Part shown: one piece after another, positions 36,578 through 46,253 of the stretch
Numbering within the stretch: position 1 is the stretch's first letter
How the letters are laid out: each line of letters begins with the position of its first letter
Assembly (NCBI GenBank): GCA_964526835.1
Contig: CAZGMK010000005.1
Span: 62,001 to 126,000 of the forward strand
Origin: DAOSXA01 sp964526835
GTDB taxonomy: Bacteria; Zixibacteria; MSB-5A5; GN15; FEB-12
DNA length: 64,000 nucleotides
Reading direction: 5' to 3'
Made by a program: the position numbers and the translations under genes
The notes under the pieces: generated by a model
What the model was told of the DNA's origin: nothing
The model's database searches: none
Seen by the model: only the letters and a program-made list of their open reading frames with translations

Positions 36578-39500
36578 AACTGTCCGATTTGTGCGTCAAT
36601 AAACCGGTCTTCACGACGATGATGATCGGAGCCCTGCTGGTACTGGGTGTATTTTCCTATCTCGAGATGCCCGTCAAGCTGTTTCCCGACATCGATTTCC
36701 CGTTCGTGGTTGTGCAAACCGTCTATCCGGGCGCCTCGGCCGAGACGGTCGAGTCCGAAGTGACCGAGCGGATAGAGGAGGTCGGCAACCAGGTCAGCGG
36801 CGTTAGGTCTATATTTGCCCAGTCTCGCGAAGGTTACTCCCTGGTGGTCATCGAGTTTGAACTCGAGGTGGATGGAGCCACTGCCTCACAGGATGTTCGC
36901 GAGAAAGTCTCCGGCATCCGGGCCGAACTGCCCAGCGACATCGAAGAACCGATTGTCTCTCAGTACGATCCCTCGGCTGAGCCGATTGTCTCCCTGGCCT
37001 TGTCCGGCCGGCGGACTCCCAGGGAAATCACGCACCTGGCGGAGGAGATCATAAAACCGCGCCTTGAGCCGATATCCGGGGTCGGCCGAGTCGAGATTGT
37101 CGGCGGTTCGGAGCGCGAGATTCGCCTCGCCCTTGATCCGCTTAGAATGGAGGCGCACGGGATCACAGTCGATGATGTCCGCTTCAGTGTCATGGCCTCC
37201 AACCTCGAGATTCCCGGCGGCCGGGTTGAGGAGAAGTCACAGGAGTTCCTGGTTCGCATGCAGGGACGACTCGACAGGGTGCCCCAGTTCGACAGCATCA
37301 TAGTCAAGAATGTTCAGGGCGTGCCGGTCTACATGTATGATATCGGAACTGTCCTGGACACGGTTGTTGAACAGCGGTCACTGGCCCGATACAACGGGCA
37401 GCCGGCCATAGGAATTGAGATCATCCGGCAGTCCGATGCCAATATCGTGAAGACTGCCGAAGGCGTGCGACGGGTCGTACGGGAGCTGAGCGAGCAGCTT
37501 CCCCCCGATGTGCGGGTCGAGATTGTCGAGGACCAGTCCGACTGGATCAACGACTCGATCCATGAAATACAGGTCAACATGGTCTTCGGCACCGCCCTGG
37601 CGGTCATTGTCATCCTGCTCTTCCTGTTGAACTGGCGACCGACGCTGATTACGGGTTTGGCCATTCCCATCTCGATCATAGCGACGTTTACCTTCATGCG
37701 ATTCCTCGGTTTCTCCATCAACCTGATGACCTTGCTCGGGCTATCACTCGCGGTGGGGATTCTGGTCGATGACGCTATTGTAGTCATCGAGAACATCTAT
37801 CGCCATCTGGACGAGGGCAAATCCCCGATCAAGGCGGCCAAGGAGGGGACCGGGCAGATTGGCCTGGCCGTGATCGCGGCCACCTCCACAATCATCGTTG
37901 TCTTCCTGCCGGTAGCGTTCATGAAGGGAATCGTCGGGCGGTTCTTCTATCAGTTCGGAATGAGCGTGGCCTTTGCAGTGGCCACGTCGTTGTTCGTGGC
38001 CTTTACTCTGACGCCCATGCTCTCGGGGCGAATGCTCAGAAGGCAGACCGACGAGAACGGCAAGCCGATCTCTCTGGAGGATCTGCGACGGCCGAAGAAT
38101 CCGGTCATCCGCTTCCTCAACTACTGGAATGTTGCCTTCGAGAAGATCAAGCCGGTCTACCGGAACTGGCTGGCGTGGTCGCTGCGGCACCGGTTCGTAG
38201 TGCTTGCGGCTGCAACTGTTGCTTTCTTTGCAGCGCTGGGGGTGGCCACCCTGGTTGGTAGTGAGTTCATGCCGGAATCTGACGAGGGCAAGATGACCAT
38301 CAGCCTCAAGGCACCCCCGGGCACCGACATGGACGCGACAACCGGCTACTTCGAAAGGGCGGAGAGCATCCTGCGCCACAACATCGGAGATGTGATTGAG
38401 GATACTTATATCTCTATTGGCGGTACCAACCGCCCGGTGAACGAAGGACGTCTTCTGGTCCTGCTCACCGAAGCCGACGATCGCCCGTTGTCGGCCAAGC
38501 AGTACATGGACTCATCCCGAGTGTTGCTCCAGGGAATCGCCGGGATCAAGGTTGCTGTCGGGCGGGGTCAGGGAGAAGGCGGGGGAGAGAAACCGATAGA
38601 AATCTCTATACGCGGTGACGATCTGGACGAACTGACTCGTCTGGCTCATCGAATCGAGAAGATCGCGTCCGAAGTGCCCGGCGCCGTGGACATCGACAAC
38701 ACTCTGCAGGAAGGCAAGCCGGAGTTGCACGTAGCGGTCGACCGCAAGCTGGCCGATGATCTCGGTCTTGATCTCAGGGGAATCGCCGTCACAATCCGCT
38801 ATTTGATTGAGGGCGATGTTGTTACTACATTCAAAGACAATGATGAGGAATACGATGTCCGAATCCAACTGGCCGATCAATACTGTAGTAATGCCGATGA
38901 TGTCGGTCGAATTCTGATCGAGTCCCAGAAGAAAGTGCCCGGCAAAGACCCGTTCCTCGTACCGCTCAATCGAGTCGCCGAACTGACCAAGACCACGGCC
39001 ATCGGCGAGTACCTGCGCTACGACCGCCAGCGTGAAGTCAGGGTCAATGCCAATGTCGCTACCGGCGCCTTTGCCGGTACAGTCACCAACGAGATTATGG
39101 CCGAAGTGCAGGAACTGGACATTCCGGCGGGTTACAGCATCGGGACTGTTGGTCAGCAGGAGATCATGAAAGAGTCTTTCCAGAACATCTTCAAGGCCTT
39201 GCTGCTCTCGGTGATATTCATCTACCTTGTGCTGGCCTCGCAGTACGAGTCCTTCTTCGACCCGCTGTCCATCATGGTTTCCCTGCCGCTGTCCATTGTG
39301 GGAGCAATGCTGGGGCTGCTGGCTTTCGGCAGTTCGGTTTCTTTGATGTCGTTGATAGGTATTGTCATGTTAATGGGGCTGGTGACCAAGAACGCCATTC
39401 TGCTCATAGATTTCGTGAAACAAGCGCGCGCAGCAGGTGTTAACAGGACCGAGGCCATTTTGCGGGCGGGACCGATCCGACTGAGGCCGATCCTGATGAC

Positions 39501-39732
39501 CTCGTTTGCGACGGTGTTCGGGATGCTGCCTCTTGCTCTCGAACTCGGACCGGGCGCCGAATTTCGCAGTGGTATGGCGCGGGCCGTTATCGGCGGGATG
39601 ATATCGTCCACGGCACTGACGCTGATTGTCGTGCCGGTTGTGTATACTGTCGTTGAGGACATCGTTAACTTCGTGTTCCGCCGGGGCCGCAAACAAAAGG
39701 AACAGACAGCCGAAACCCAAGCGCAGGCCTGA
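36574..39732 (+). CDS. RND-family efflux transporter (HAE1/AcrB type)
   Basis: 1052 residues, the usual length. There are twelve membrane helices in two sets of six and two large periplasmic loops. The N-terminus (CVNKPVFTTMM, FPDIDFPFVVVQTVYPGAS) is typical. The proton-relay pair is Asp399-Asp400 in ILVDDAIVVIENIYRHL. The second half has the FQNIFKALLLSVIFIYLVLASQYES signature. It is the inner-membrane drug/proton antiporter of the tripartite pump. Its stop overlaps bshC by one base, which ties efflux and bacillithiol synthesis to one transcript. The substrate is unknown. Confidence 0.95.
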   Translation: MKLSDLCVNKPVFTTMMIGALLVLGVFSYLEMPVKLFPDIDFPFVVVQTVYPGASAETVESEVTERIEEVGNQVSGVRSIFAQSREGYSLVVIEFELEVDGATASQDVREKVSGIRAELPSDIEEPIVSQYDPSAEPIVSLALSGRRTPREITHLAEEIIKPRLEPISGVGRVEIVGGSEREIRLALDPLRMEAHGITVDDVRFSVMASNLEIPGGRVEEKSQEFLVRMQGRLDRVPQFDSIIVKNVQGVPVYMYDIGTVLDTVVEQRSLARYNGQPAIGIEIIRQSDANIVKTAEGVRRVVRELSEQLPPDVRVEIVEDQSDWINDSIHEIQVNMVFGTALAVIVILLFLLNWRPTLITGLAIPISIIATFTFMRFLGFSINLMTLLGLSLAVGILVDDAIVVIENIYRHLDEGKSPIKAAKEGTGQIGLAVIAATSTIIVVFLPVAFMKGIVGRFFYQFGMSVAFAVATSLFVAFTLTPMLSGRMLRRQTDENGKPISLEDLRRPKNPVIRFLNYWNVAFEKIKPVYRNWLAWSLRHRFVVLAAATVAFFAALGVATLVGSEFMPESDEGKMTISLKAPPGTDMDATTGYFERAESILRHNIGDVIEDTYISIGGTNRPVNEGRLLVLLTEADDRPLSAKQYMDSSRVLLQGIAGIKVAVGRGQGEGGGEKPIEISIRGDDLDELTRLAHRIEKIASEVPGAVDIDNTLQEGKPELHVAVDRKLADDLGLDLRGIAVTIRYLIEGDVVTTFKDNDEEYDVRIQLADQYCSNADDVGRILIESQKKVPGKDPFLVPLNRVAELTKTTAIGEYLRYDRQREVRVNANVATGAFAGTVTNEIMAEVQELDIPAGYSIGTVGQQEIMKESFQNIFKALLLSVIFIYLVLASQYESFFDPLSIMVSLPLSIVGAMLGLLAFGSSVSLMSLIGIVMLMGLVTKNAILLIDFVKQARAAGVNRTEAILRAGPIRLRPILMTSFATVFGMLPLALELGPGAEFRSGMARAVIGGMISSTALTLIVVPVVYTVVEDIVNFVFRRGRKQKEQTAETQAQA

Positions 39733-41360
39733 TGCGACATATTATCAAGCCCACCAGGGCGATGGGCTGCAGTGACATATATCTTGACTTCCTGGCCGAA
39801 AAGAATGCGGCCAGGAAGTTCTATCCGACCGCCAGTATCTACGATTCGGCGGCCCAGTTGCGTCATCAGGAATTTGATCGCAAGAAGGTCGCCGCTATCC
39901 TTGAACGCCAGAACGCCGCCTTTGGGGCCACTCAGGCAACCCTCGACAATATCGCTCTGCTGCGCGATAATGATGATACCGTGTGTGTCTTCAGCGGTCA
40001 GCAGGCAATCCTGCTCGGCGGGCCGCTTCTCGTGGTTTTCAAAGCGCTCGGGGCTATCAAGGCGGCCCGGCTCTACGCCAAGCAATTGCGACGACCGGTC
40101 ATTCCCGTCTTCTGGATTGCCGGCGACGACCATGATTTCGAGGAAGTCAATCACACCTGGCTGTTGGATCGTCGGTCCGAACCGGTCAGGGTTGCCTACG
40201 ACTCGCCGCCCGAGGTCGAACTGCCCACGGCTGAGATCCGTTTTTCGGATACCGATCAGCTCAACGCGATCAAGCTGCGGGTCCGTGAGAGTCTCGGCGA
40301 AACCGACTTCACCGATGAGTTGTATGCTCTAATTGATCGCTCTTACACGCCCGACGAGAATTTTGTCAGCGCCTTCGGAAAAGTAATGACCGAATTGCTG
40401 GGCGAGCAGGGCCTGGTCCTGTTTTCGCCGGGCGATCCTGAGGTCAAGCGTCTGGCCAGGCCATTCTACCGGCGGATAGTCGAACTCCAGGAGGCGATCC
40501 ATCGCTGTCTGAGCCGTACCAACAGTGAGATCGAAGCTGGCGGCTACCACCTTCAGGTCGAGAAAAGTGATGACGCCGCCCACCTGTTCTGCAACTGCGA
40601 CGGACGTCGTCCGGTCAAGCGACTGGACGGCCAATTCGTCGTTGGCGACAAGACCGTCGGGAGGACGGAGCTTCTCGACCGAATAGACACGGAGCCGGAG
40701 TTGTTCTCGACCGATGTCATAACCCGACCGGTTTTGCAGTCGTGGCTGTTTCCGGTAATCTCTCAGAAGGCGGGGCCCGCCGAAATCGCCTATCTTGCTC
40801 AGAGTCACAGTCTCTTTGAGTTATTCGATCGGACGCCGCCATACTATATGGCGAGGCCTTCGGCGACTATCATGGAGGCCCGTATCGCGAAGCTGGTTCA
40901 TCGTTATCACATCGACTACCGCGAATTGACCGGCGATATTGAGCAGGTTGTCAATCGGGTTCTGAGCGCAACCTTTCCGGCCAATCTCGAGAAGGGATTC
41001 GAGCAACTTCGCTCGGATATCGAATACCACCTAAATCAGTTCACCGCTGAGGCCCTGCAGTTCGATCCGTCATTGAAGAAGTTCACCAAGCAGACCCTCG
41101 CCAAGATCGACTACTTGATCAAGGGCTTCGAGGGGAAGGTCTTTTCCTCCCACAAGCGCAAGTCCAACGAGACCCGCGATCGTATCTACCGCGTGTACAA
41201 TGCCGTCTTCACCGATCGCGCGCCGCAGGAACGTTCGCTGAACATTCTGTACTTTCTCTCGAAGTACGGACAGGGGTTCCTTGGCTGGTTGTATCGCGAA
41301 CTCGATTCTGAAGACCAAAATCACCAACTCCTGGATATGTCGGACAACCAAAGCCAATGA
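39732..41360 (+). CDS. bshC: Bacillithiol biosynthesis cysteine-adding enzyme BshC
   Basis: 542 residues, the family length. Conserved blocks are CVFSGQQAILLGGPLLVVFKALGAIKAA near 85-112 and IPVFWIAGDDHDFEEVNH near 125-142, a core shared by BshC proteins. The C-terminal half has the predicted coiled coil. BshC completes bacillithiol by joining cysteine to GlcN-malate. With bshA and bshB1 directly downstream, all three pathway steps are encoded here. It begins in the stop codon of the RND transporter gene. Confidence 0.93.
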   Translation: MRHIIKPTRAMGCSDIYLDFLAEKNAARKFYPTASIYDSAAQLRHQEFDRKKVAAILERQNAAFGATQATLDNIALLRDNDDTVCVFSGQQAILLGGPLLVVFKALGAIKAARLYAKQLRRPVIPVFWIAGDDHDFEEVNHTWLLDRRSEPVRVAYDSPPEVELPTAEIRFSDTDQLNAIKLRVRESLGETDFTDELYALIDRSYTPDENFVSAFGKVMTELLGEQGLVLFSPGDPEVKRLARPFYRRIVELQEAIHRCLSRTNSEIEAGGYHLQVEKSDDAAHLFCNCDGRRPVKRLDGQFVVGDKTVGRTELLDRIDTEPELFSTDVITRPVLQSWLFPVISQKAGPAEIAYLAQSHSLFELFDRTPPYYMARPSATIMEARIAKLVHRYHIDYRELTGDIEQVVNRVLSATFPANLEKGFEQLRSDIEYHLNQFTAEALQFDPSLKKFTKQTLAKIDYLIKGFEGKVFSSHKRKSNETRDRIYRVYNAVFTDRAPQERSLNILYFLSKYGQGFLGWLYRELDSEDQNHQLLDMSDNQSQ

Positions 41361-42493
41361 ATATCGGCATCACCTGCTACCCCTCGGCCGGCGGTTCGGG
41401 CATCGTCGCAACCGAACTGGGGATTCAACTGGCCCGGCGCGGCCACAGTGTCCATTTCATTTCCTATGCGGTTCCGTTCCGCCTGGATACATTTCAGAAG
41501 AACCTCATGTATCACGGCGTCGAAATGACCGCCTATCCGCTACTCAAGTATCCCCCCTATACTCTTTCACTCGCGGCGAAGATGGCCGAGGTAGCCCGCA
41601 ACTTCGACCTCGACATATTACATGTGCACTACGCCATACCCCATGCCGCCAGTGCTATCCTCGCCCGTCAATTGCTTGCCGAGAACCCGGGGGAGCATCC
41701 CAATGTCAGGATCATCACGACCCTGCACGGCACCGACATTACACTGGTGGGCGCTGACCCGTCATACTACGACATGACTCGTTTCTCTATCCGGTCTTCC
41801 GACGGCATAACCGCTGTGTCGAAGTACCTGGCCGACGAGACCGAGGATGTGTTCAAGGTCGGAAAGCATATCAGGGTCATCCACAACTTCTTCGATCCGG
41901 AGCGCTTCAGACCGAAATCCCAGACCTGCGAGAAGATCGAGTTCGTGAACGAGGATGAGTTCCTGATTGCCCATGTCTCCAATTTTCGGCCGGTCAAGCG
42001 CGTGCTCGACGTGATCGACATCTTCGACAAGATACAGACCGAGCTGCCGGCGCGGTTGGTCCTCATCGGCGAGGGGCCGGACACGACTCTGGCGCGGCGC
42101 CAGATCAATAAGCGGGGGCTGGCCGATCGCGTCATCTTCCTGGGCAGCCAGAGCAGGGTCGAGGCTGTTCTGCCGTGCGCCGACCTGTTCCTGTGTCCGT
42201 CGGAAGAGGAGTCCTTTGGACTGGCGGCTCTGGAAGCGCTGGCCTGCGGCGTCCCGGTAATCGGTACCTCGGGCACGGGGCTGATGGAGGTCGTCGACGA
42301 TTACCGCAGCGGATTTCTCTTGCCGGTGGGAGATACAGCGTCGATGGCCCGCGCCGGCTCATCGCTACTCAAGGATACTGCCCGGCTGGCCGAGTTCAAG
42401 AAGAACGCTGCCGCGATCGCCCTCGAGAGATTCCGGGCGGAGAAAGTGGTCTCCGAGTACGAGAACTATTACCGGGAGGTGTTGAATGGCTGA
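41357..42493 (+). CDS. bshA: N-acetylglucosaminyl-L-malate synthase BshA
   Basis: 378 residues, glycosyltransferase family 4. The start IGITCYPSAGGSGIVATELGIQLARRGHSVHFIS and the block LHVHYAIPHAASAILARQLL are typical of BshA, as is the sugar-nucleotide site near residues 280-300 (CPSEEESFGLAALEALACGVPVI). It transfers GlcNAc from UDP-GlcNAc to L-malate, the first bacillithiol step. It overlaps bshC by four bases and bshB1 by eight. Confidence 0.95.
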   Translation: MNIGITCYPSAGGSGIVATELGIQLARRGHSVHFISYAVPFRLDTFQKNLMYHGVEMTAYPLLKYPPYTLSLAAKMAEVARNFDLDILHVHYAIPHAASAILARQLLAENPGEHPNVRIITTLHGTDITLVGADPSYYDMTRFSIRSSDGITAVSKYLADETEDVFKVGKHIRVIHNFFDPERFRPKSQTCEKIEFVNEDEFLIAHVSNFRPVKRVLDVIDIFDKIQTELPARLVLIGEGPDTTLARRQINKRGLADRVIFLGSQSRVEAVLPCADLFLCPSEEESFGLAALEALACGVPVIGTSGTGLMEVVDDYRSGFLLPVGDTASMARAGSSLLKDTARLAEFKKNAAAIALERFRAEKVVSEYENYYREVLNG

Positions 42494-43205
42494 CACTCCC
42501 CTCGATATACTGGCCGTTGCCGCCCACCCGGATGACGTCGAAATCACGTGCGGCGGTTTCCTTATCAAGATGAGCTCGGCGGGCCGCCGGGTCGGGGTTC
42601 TGGACCTGACCGGTGGCGAGATGGGTACGCTTGGGGGACGAGCCGACCGCACCGAAGAGGCCAACAGAGCGGCCGAGATCATGGGCCTCACCATGCGCCT
42701 CAACGCCAATCTGCCCGACTCAGCCCTCGATATGCGTCAGGAGTACAAGCTCGGCGTGGCTCAGATTCTCCGCGACACGCAGCCGGAGTTGGTCCTGTTG
42801 CCTCACTGGGAACAACGCCATCCCGACCATCGTATCGCTTGCCGGCTTGGCTATGATGCCTGTTTCTTGGCCGGCCTCAAGAAGATCAATCTGACCGGTG
42901 AGCCGTTCCGCCCCCGCAAGATCGCCTATGTCTCCTACTTCCGGAATGCCGAATACTCATTTCTGGTCGATATCTCCGATGAAATGGAAGCCAAGTGCGA
43001 GGCGGTAAAGGCCTACCATACCCAGTTCGGCGATAAGGTGACCGCTAAGCAGATCTTTCAGCCGGGCCTGGACATTTTTGATCTGATGCGTACCCGCGCC
43101 CACCAACTCGGCCAGTTGGTCGGCGTTGAGTACGCCGAGGCTTTCACGGTCAAGGAGCCGATGCTGGTCGGCGATCCCCAGAAGATGCCCGTCCGATCAA
43201 TCTGA
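42486..43205 (+). CDS. bshB1: Bacillithiol biosynthesis deacetylase BshB1
   Basis: 239 residues of the PIG-L/LmbE zinc deacetylase fold. The metal site is visible as AHPDDVE (His14, Asp17) and HPDH (His115), with GGEMGTLG between. It removes acetate from GlcNAc-malate. The sequence WEQRHPDHRIACRLGYDACFLAGLKKI is closer to BshB1 of Bacteroidetes and Bacillus than to mycothiol deacetylase. It is the last gene of the efflux-bacillithiol operon. Confidence 0.93.
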   Translation: MADTPLDILAVAAHPDDVEITCGGFLIKMSSAGRRVGVLDLTGGEMGTLGGRADRTEEANRAAEIMGLTMRLNANLPDSALDMRQEYKLGVAQILRDTQPELVLLPHWEQRHPDHRIACRLGYDACFLAGLKKINLTGEPFRPRKIAYVSYFRNAEYSFLVDISDEMEAKCEAVKAYHTQFGDKVTAKQIFQPGLDIFDLMRTRAHQLGQLVGVEYAEAFTVKEPMLVGDPQKMPVRSI

Positions 43206-43314
43206 GCACCAGGTTTCAGAGTTGCATTTGCTGTTCCCCGGGGCAATCATGAGGTGGAGTTGCGGCTGAGTCCGCGGTCTCTCGAAACGATCGGAGCCGG
43301 AGCTGAGTGCCATC

Positions 43315-44214
43315 GTGAATTCATCTGAGCTACGTTCACGCGATTTGTCGGCCGGCCTGCGGGTGACTTGGGTCGGTGCGGCGGTGAACGCCCTGCTTGT
43401 GGTCCTCAAGATCGTCTTCGGTCTGGCGGCTCGCAGTCAGGCCCTGGTCGCTGATGGTGTTCATTCCCTTTCCGACTTGCTATCCGACTTGATTGTAGTT
43501 CTGGGCTTGAAGTTCGGCCGGAAGGAGGCGGATGCGAGTCACCCTTACGGCCATGGTCGAATCGAGACGATGGCCGGGATGGTCGTTGGGTTGATCCTGA
43601 TTGCCGTCGCTGCCTACCTCGCGTATCAGGCAGTCGCCGGTCTCTATCAGGGTCAATCGCACCGACCCGGATTGGCGGCCATCGTGGTGGCCGCGGTCTC
43701 TATCCTGCTCAAGGAAGCCCTGTATCAATCCACGATTCGTGTAGGCAAGCGCATCCGCAGTCTCGCCCTGGTGGGTAATGCCTTGCACCATCGCAGCGAC
43801 GCTCTCAGTTCGGTAGCGGTGTTGATCGGCGTGGGTGCGGCCAGGCTGCATCCGGACTGGGCCATTGCTGATGTTTTGGCCGCTCTCGTAGTGACGTATT
43901 TCATTGTCAAGGTCGGCGGTAAGCTGGTTCTGGCCGGGGCAAGGGAGGTTGTAGACACTGCCCCCGACCGGGACATCCTGAGGCAGCTTGAGCTGTTGGC
44001 CAATGAGATCGCGGGTGTCGAAGAGGCCCATGACCTCAAGGCCCGCTATTCCGGGTCCGACATACTCGTCGAAATCCACATTGTTGTGGATCCCGATCTG
44101 ACCGTTCGACAGGGACACGTGATTGCGGACGAAGTGCGATTGCGTCTGGTTGAGGCTATTCCCGAGGTCTCGCGCGTTCTCGTGCACGTCGACCCCGAAC
44201 CGGACGAAGAGTAA
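43315..44214 (+). CDS. Cation diffusion facilitator (CDF) family metal exporter
   Basis: 299 residues. Six membrane helices carry the two metal-site motifs HSLSDLLSDL (about 48-57) and HHRSDALSS (about 158-166). The basic-polar segment HPYGHGRIETM lies between them, and a cytosolic ferredoxin-like domain forms the C-terminus (EIHIVVDPDLTVRQGH). CDF proteins export Zn, Fe, Mn or Co in exchange for protons. The aspartate-histidine pattern does not settle the metal. The start is GTG 43315. Confidence 0.93.
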   Translation: MNSSELRSRDLSAGLRVTWVGAAVNALLVVLKIVFGLAARSQALVADGVHSLSDLLSDLIVVLGLKFGRKEADASHPYGHGRIETMAGMVVGLILIAVAAYLAYQAVAGLYQGQSHRPGLAAIVVAAVSILLKEALYQSTIRVGKRIRSLALVGNALHHRSDALSSVAVLIGVGAARLHPDWAIADVLAALVVTYFIVKVGGKLVLAGAREVVDTAPDRDILRQLELLANEIAGVEEAHDLKARYSGSDILVEIHIVVDPDLTVRQGHVIADEVRLRLVEAIPEVSRVLVHVDPEPDEE

Positions 44215-44322
44215 CAGCGCCCGGGGCGGCCTGCTCTGACTTCGAACGACTGGTTAAAATTCGAGCATATCTGCCGATAATCTGAACAGGTTCAAAAAGG
44301 GCGTCAACACACGGGGAACATC

Positions 44323-45522
44323 ATGCCTACGGAAGACTTAACCAAAGAACGGACATCCATGAGACAAGGCGGGCGTACGACTGCGACGTCCGGAAGCGAC
44401 GCACAGCCGATCAAGAGAGCGGTTGCCTCGACCAACCGTATCCGATCTCAGGATTCGGCAGGGTCGACATCGACAGGCGTCGATCCGACCCGGGGGCCGG
44501 ATATGACCAGACCGGTTCTGCCGCACAAAGATCGGGATTCGTCACAGACAGCGACCGGCTCTTCCCGTTCACAGGAACTAAGCTCGCTCATCGGCCAGAC
44601 CAACCGACTCTCTCTTAAACGCAAGCACATCGTCAAATCAGTTGCCTTCATCTCCAACAAGGGCGGCGTCGGAAAGACCCACATCTCCGCCAACATGGCC
44701 TTCTATCTGGGTCGCATCGGCAAGAAGGCCCTGCTGATCGATCTTGACCTGGGCAATTCGGATGTCACCAACAAGCTGGGCGCATTCTGCGATAACACGA
44801 TCGTAGACCTCCTGCATGGTCGCAGAGCGGTCAGCCAGCTGGTCTACTCCTCTCCGTATGGATTCGATATCATCGGCGGTGAGGCCGGCGATCTGCATCT
44901 GGCTAACATGAACTCCATGCAGCGGTCCCGCTTCATCAAGGCCTTTAATGAACTCGGACGCGACTATGATTTCATCATGTACGACCTGTCGGCCGGCATC
45001 AACACGATCACGCTGGACTTCGCCCTGGCGCAGGATTATCAAGTGATTGTGACCACGCCGCAAGACATCGTCGCCGGATATGCCTGCATCAAGGCCGCCT
45101 TCAATCGCTTCTGCGAGCTGGAGGACGGCATGAAGGAGCGCAATCCCGACTATCAGACGCAGAAGGCGTTTCGCCCCTTCGTGGTGGTCAATCAGGTCGA
45201 TGATTTTCGATCCGGGCGCGACCTCTTTCAACGCATGAAAGAGGTCGTTCGACAGAATCTGGCCGTACATCCGCGTTACGGTATCCAGGCTATGTTCCTC
45301 GGAGCCGTGATTTCCGATCAGGAGCGCATTCGCGAGTGTGAGTTGAAGCGCCGCCTGTACTGCGCCGATTACGGTGCGTCTCAGACGGGGCAGTGTTTCA
45401 ATTTCTTGTCGCACAATCTGGCCAAGTATCGTGATCCCAATGACATCACCTTCACCAGCAAGCTGCGTCGCTTCATCGACATCTTCATGAAGTCGGTAGG
45501 CGAGACAAAATACGCCCAGTAG
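44323..45522 (+). CDS. MinD/FlhG-like P-loop ATPase with disordered N-terminus
   Basis: 399 residues. The first 100 are polar, low in hydrophobics and probably disordered. Then comes a deviant Walker A, SNKGGVGKT (113-119 for KGGVGKT), LLIDLDLGNSDVTNKLG, YDLSAGI and TTPQDIVAGYACIKA, the FlhG/MinD-like order. A cysteine-containing C-terminal part (CELKRRLYCADYG, GQCFNFLSHN) replaces the membrane-targeting helix region. No flhF, flagellar, min or par partner lies nearby, so its cargo is unknown. It may position a surface or chemosensory apparatus. A strong terminator follows. Confidence 0.83.
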   Translation: MPTEDLTKERTSMRQGGRTTATSGSDAQPIKRAVASTNRIRSQDSAGSTSTGVDPTRGPDMTRPVLPHKDRDSSQTATGSSRSQELSSLIGQTNRLSLKRKHIVKSVAFISNKGGVGKTHISANMAFYLGRIGKKALLIDLDLGNSDVTNKLGAFCDNTIVDLLHGRRAVSQLVYSSPYGFDIIGGEAGDLHLANMNSMQRSRFIKAFNELGRDYDFIMYDLSAGINTITLDFALAQDYQVIVTTPQDIVAGYACIKAAFNRFCELEDGMKERNPDYQTQKAFRPFVVVNQVDDFRSGRDLFQRMKEVVRQNLAVHPRYGIQAMFLGAVISDQERIRECELKRRLYCADYGASQTGQCFNFLSHNLAKYRDPNDITFTSKLRRFIDIFMKSVGETKYAQ

Positions 45523-45547
45523 CACCGCCTTTCGAGGTCCCCTTCGA

Positions 45548-45582
45548 GGCCCGGTCGAGCTGTTCGATCGGGCCCTTTCTTC
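45548..45582 (+). terminator. Rho-independent terminator after the MinD-like gene
   Basis: An 11-base stem with one G-U pair: GGCCCGGTCGA at 45548-45558 and TCGATCGGGCC at 45564-45574. The loop is GCTGT, and CTTTCTTC follows the stem. It lies 26 bases after the stop codon. Confidence 0.8.
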
Positions 45583-45780
45583 GTCGACCGAGAAAAAAAG
45601 CGTGCATAACGGCCGCCTCCGGGTTATGTTGACTTTGAGGATAAAGACATCAGCGGTCGCTCGGAATACTATTTCATCGACTGGCCATCCGACAACATGC
45701 GTCCGAAAGTGACCATTGCCGGTGCGTGAGCCGATCCGGCCGCGTAGCCCGACATCTGAATAGAAGACGGAGGCAGCTTA
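45583..45780 (+). other. Gap with a possible gene remnant before the GYD gene
   Basis: After the terminator, a frame is open from about 45610 to the TGA at 45727-45729. Its 40 residues (for example GRSEYYFIDWPSDNMRP) look protein-like, with a good aromatic and charge balance. It has no start codon or ribosome-binding site, and a TAA lies just upstream. It may be the 3' end of a decayed gene. GGAGGC at 45770 serves the next gene. Confidence 0.3.
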
Positions 45781-46109
45781 TGCGGACCTATGTGTTAATG
45801 TCACGCATGGCGGCCGCGGGCGACTCGGTTGCCGAGGTGGCGTCCAGCACACGAAAGAGCCCGCGCAGTCGTCAGAAATGGCTCCGGGAAGTCAAACTCA
45901 GGTGCCCTGAAGTCCGGTTCCTGTCTCATTACGCCCTTCTCGGAGGATGGGATTTTATGGACATCTACCAGGCTCCTGACGAGCGGAGCGCCGCCAAGGT
46001 GTCGATGCTGTATTCGGCCTGTACGCGGTACCACGCAGAAAGCTGGGCGGCCCTTGAAGCTGATCGCATCGAGGCGCTTGCCGCCGATATCCGCGCCGCC
46101 TGCGAATGA
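45781..46109 (+). CDS. GYD domain protein
   Basis: 109 residues. The start RTYVLMSRMA resembles the conserved opening of GYD proteins, small ferredoxin-fold proteins of unknown function. The signature glycine-aspartate region appears as HYALLGGWDFMDIYQAPDERSAAKVSML, matching the family's LGxYDxVxIxEAPD pattern. The ATG at 45781 follows GGAGGC by about five bases. It stands alone between a terminator and tRNA-Sec. Confidence 0.75.
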
Positions 46110-46186
46110 TCCTGCGAAGCACCTTCGGGCAGCGCCGCACCCCTGCATTCCCTCCCACTGCCCCAGTATCTCCCATGCGGCGCTCA

Positions 46187-46253
46187 GGGCGGGTGGACGA
46201 TATGCGGCAGGACCACCTCCCCTCCGGGTCCACCCGTCCGGCCCGACTTTTTT
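46187..46253 (+). terminator. Possible terminator between the GYD gene and tRNA-Sec
   Basis: GGGCGGGTGGAC (46187-46198) pairs with GTCCACCCGTCC (46228-46239), a 12-base stem with one G-U pair. The loop is long (29 bases), and a run of six T starts nine bases after the stem (46248-46253). The long loop and the gap before the T run make termination efficiency uncertain. It could equally be a leader structure for the tRNA transcript. Confidence 0.45.
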
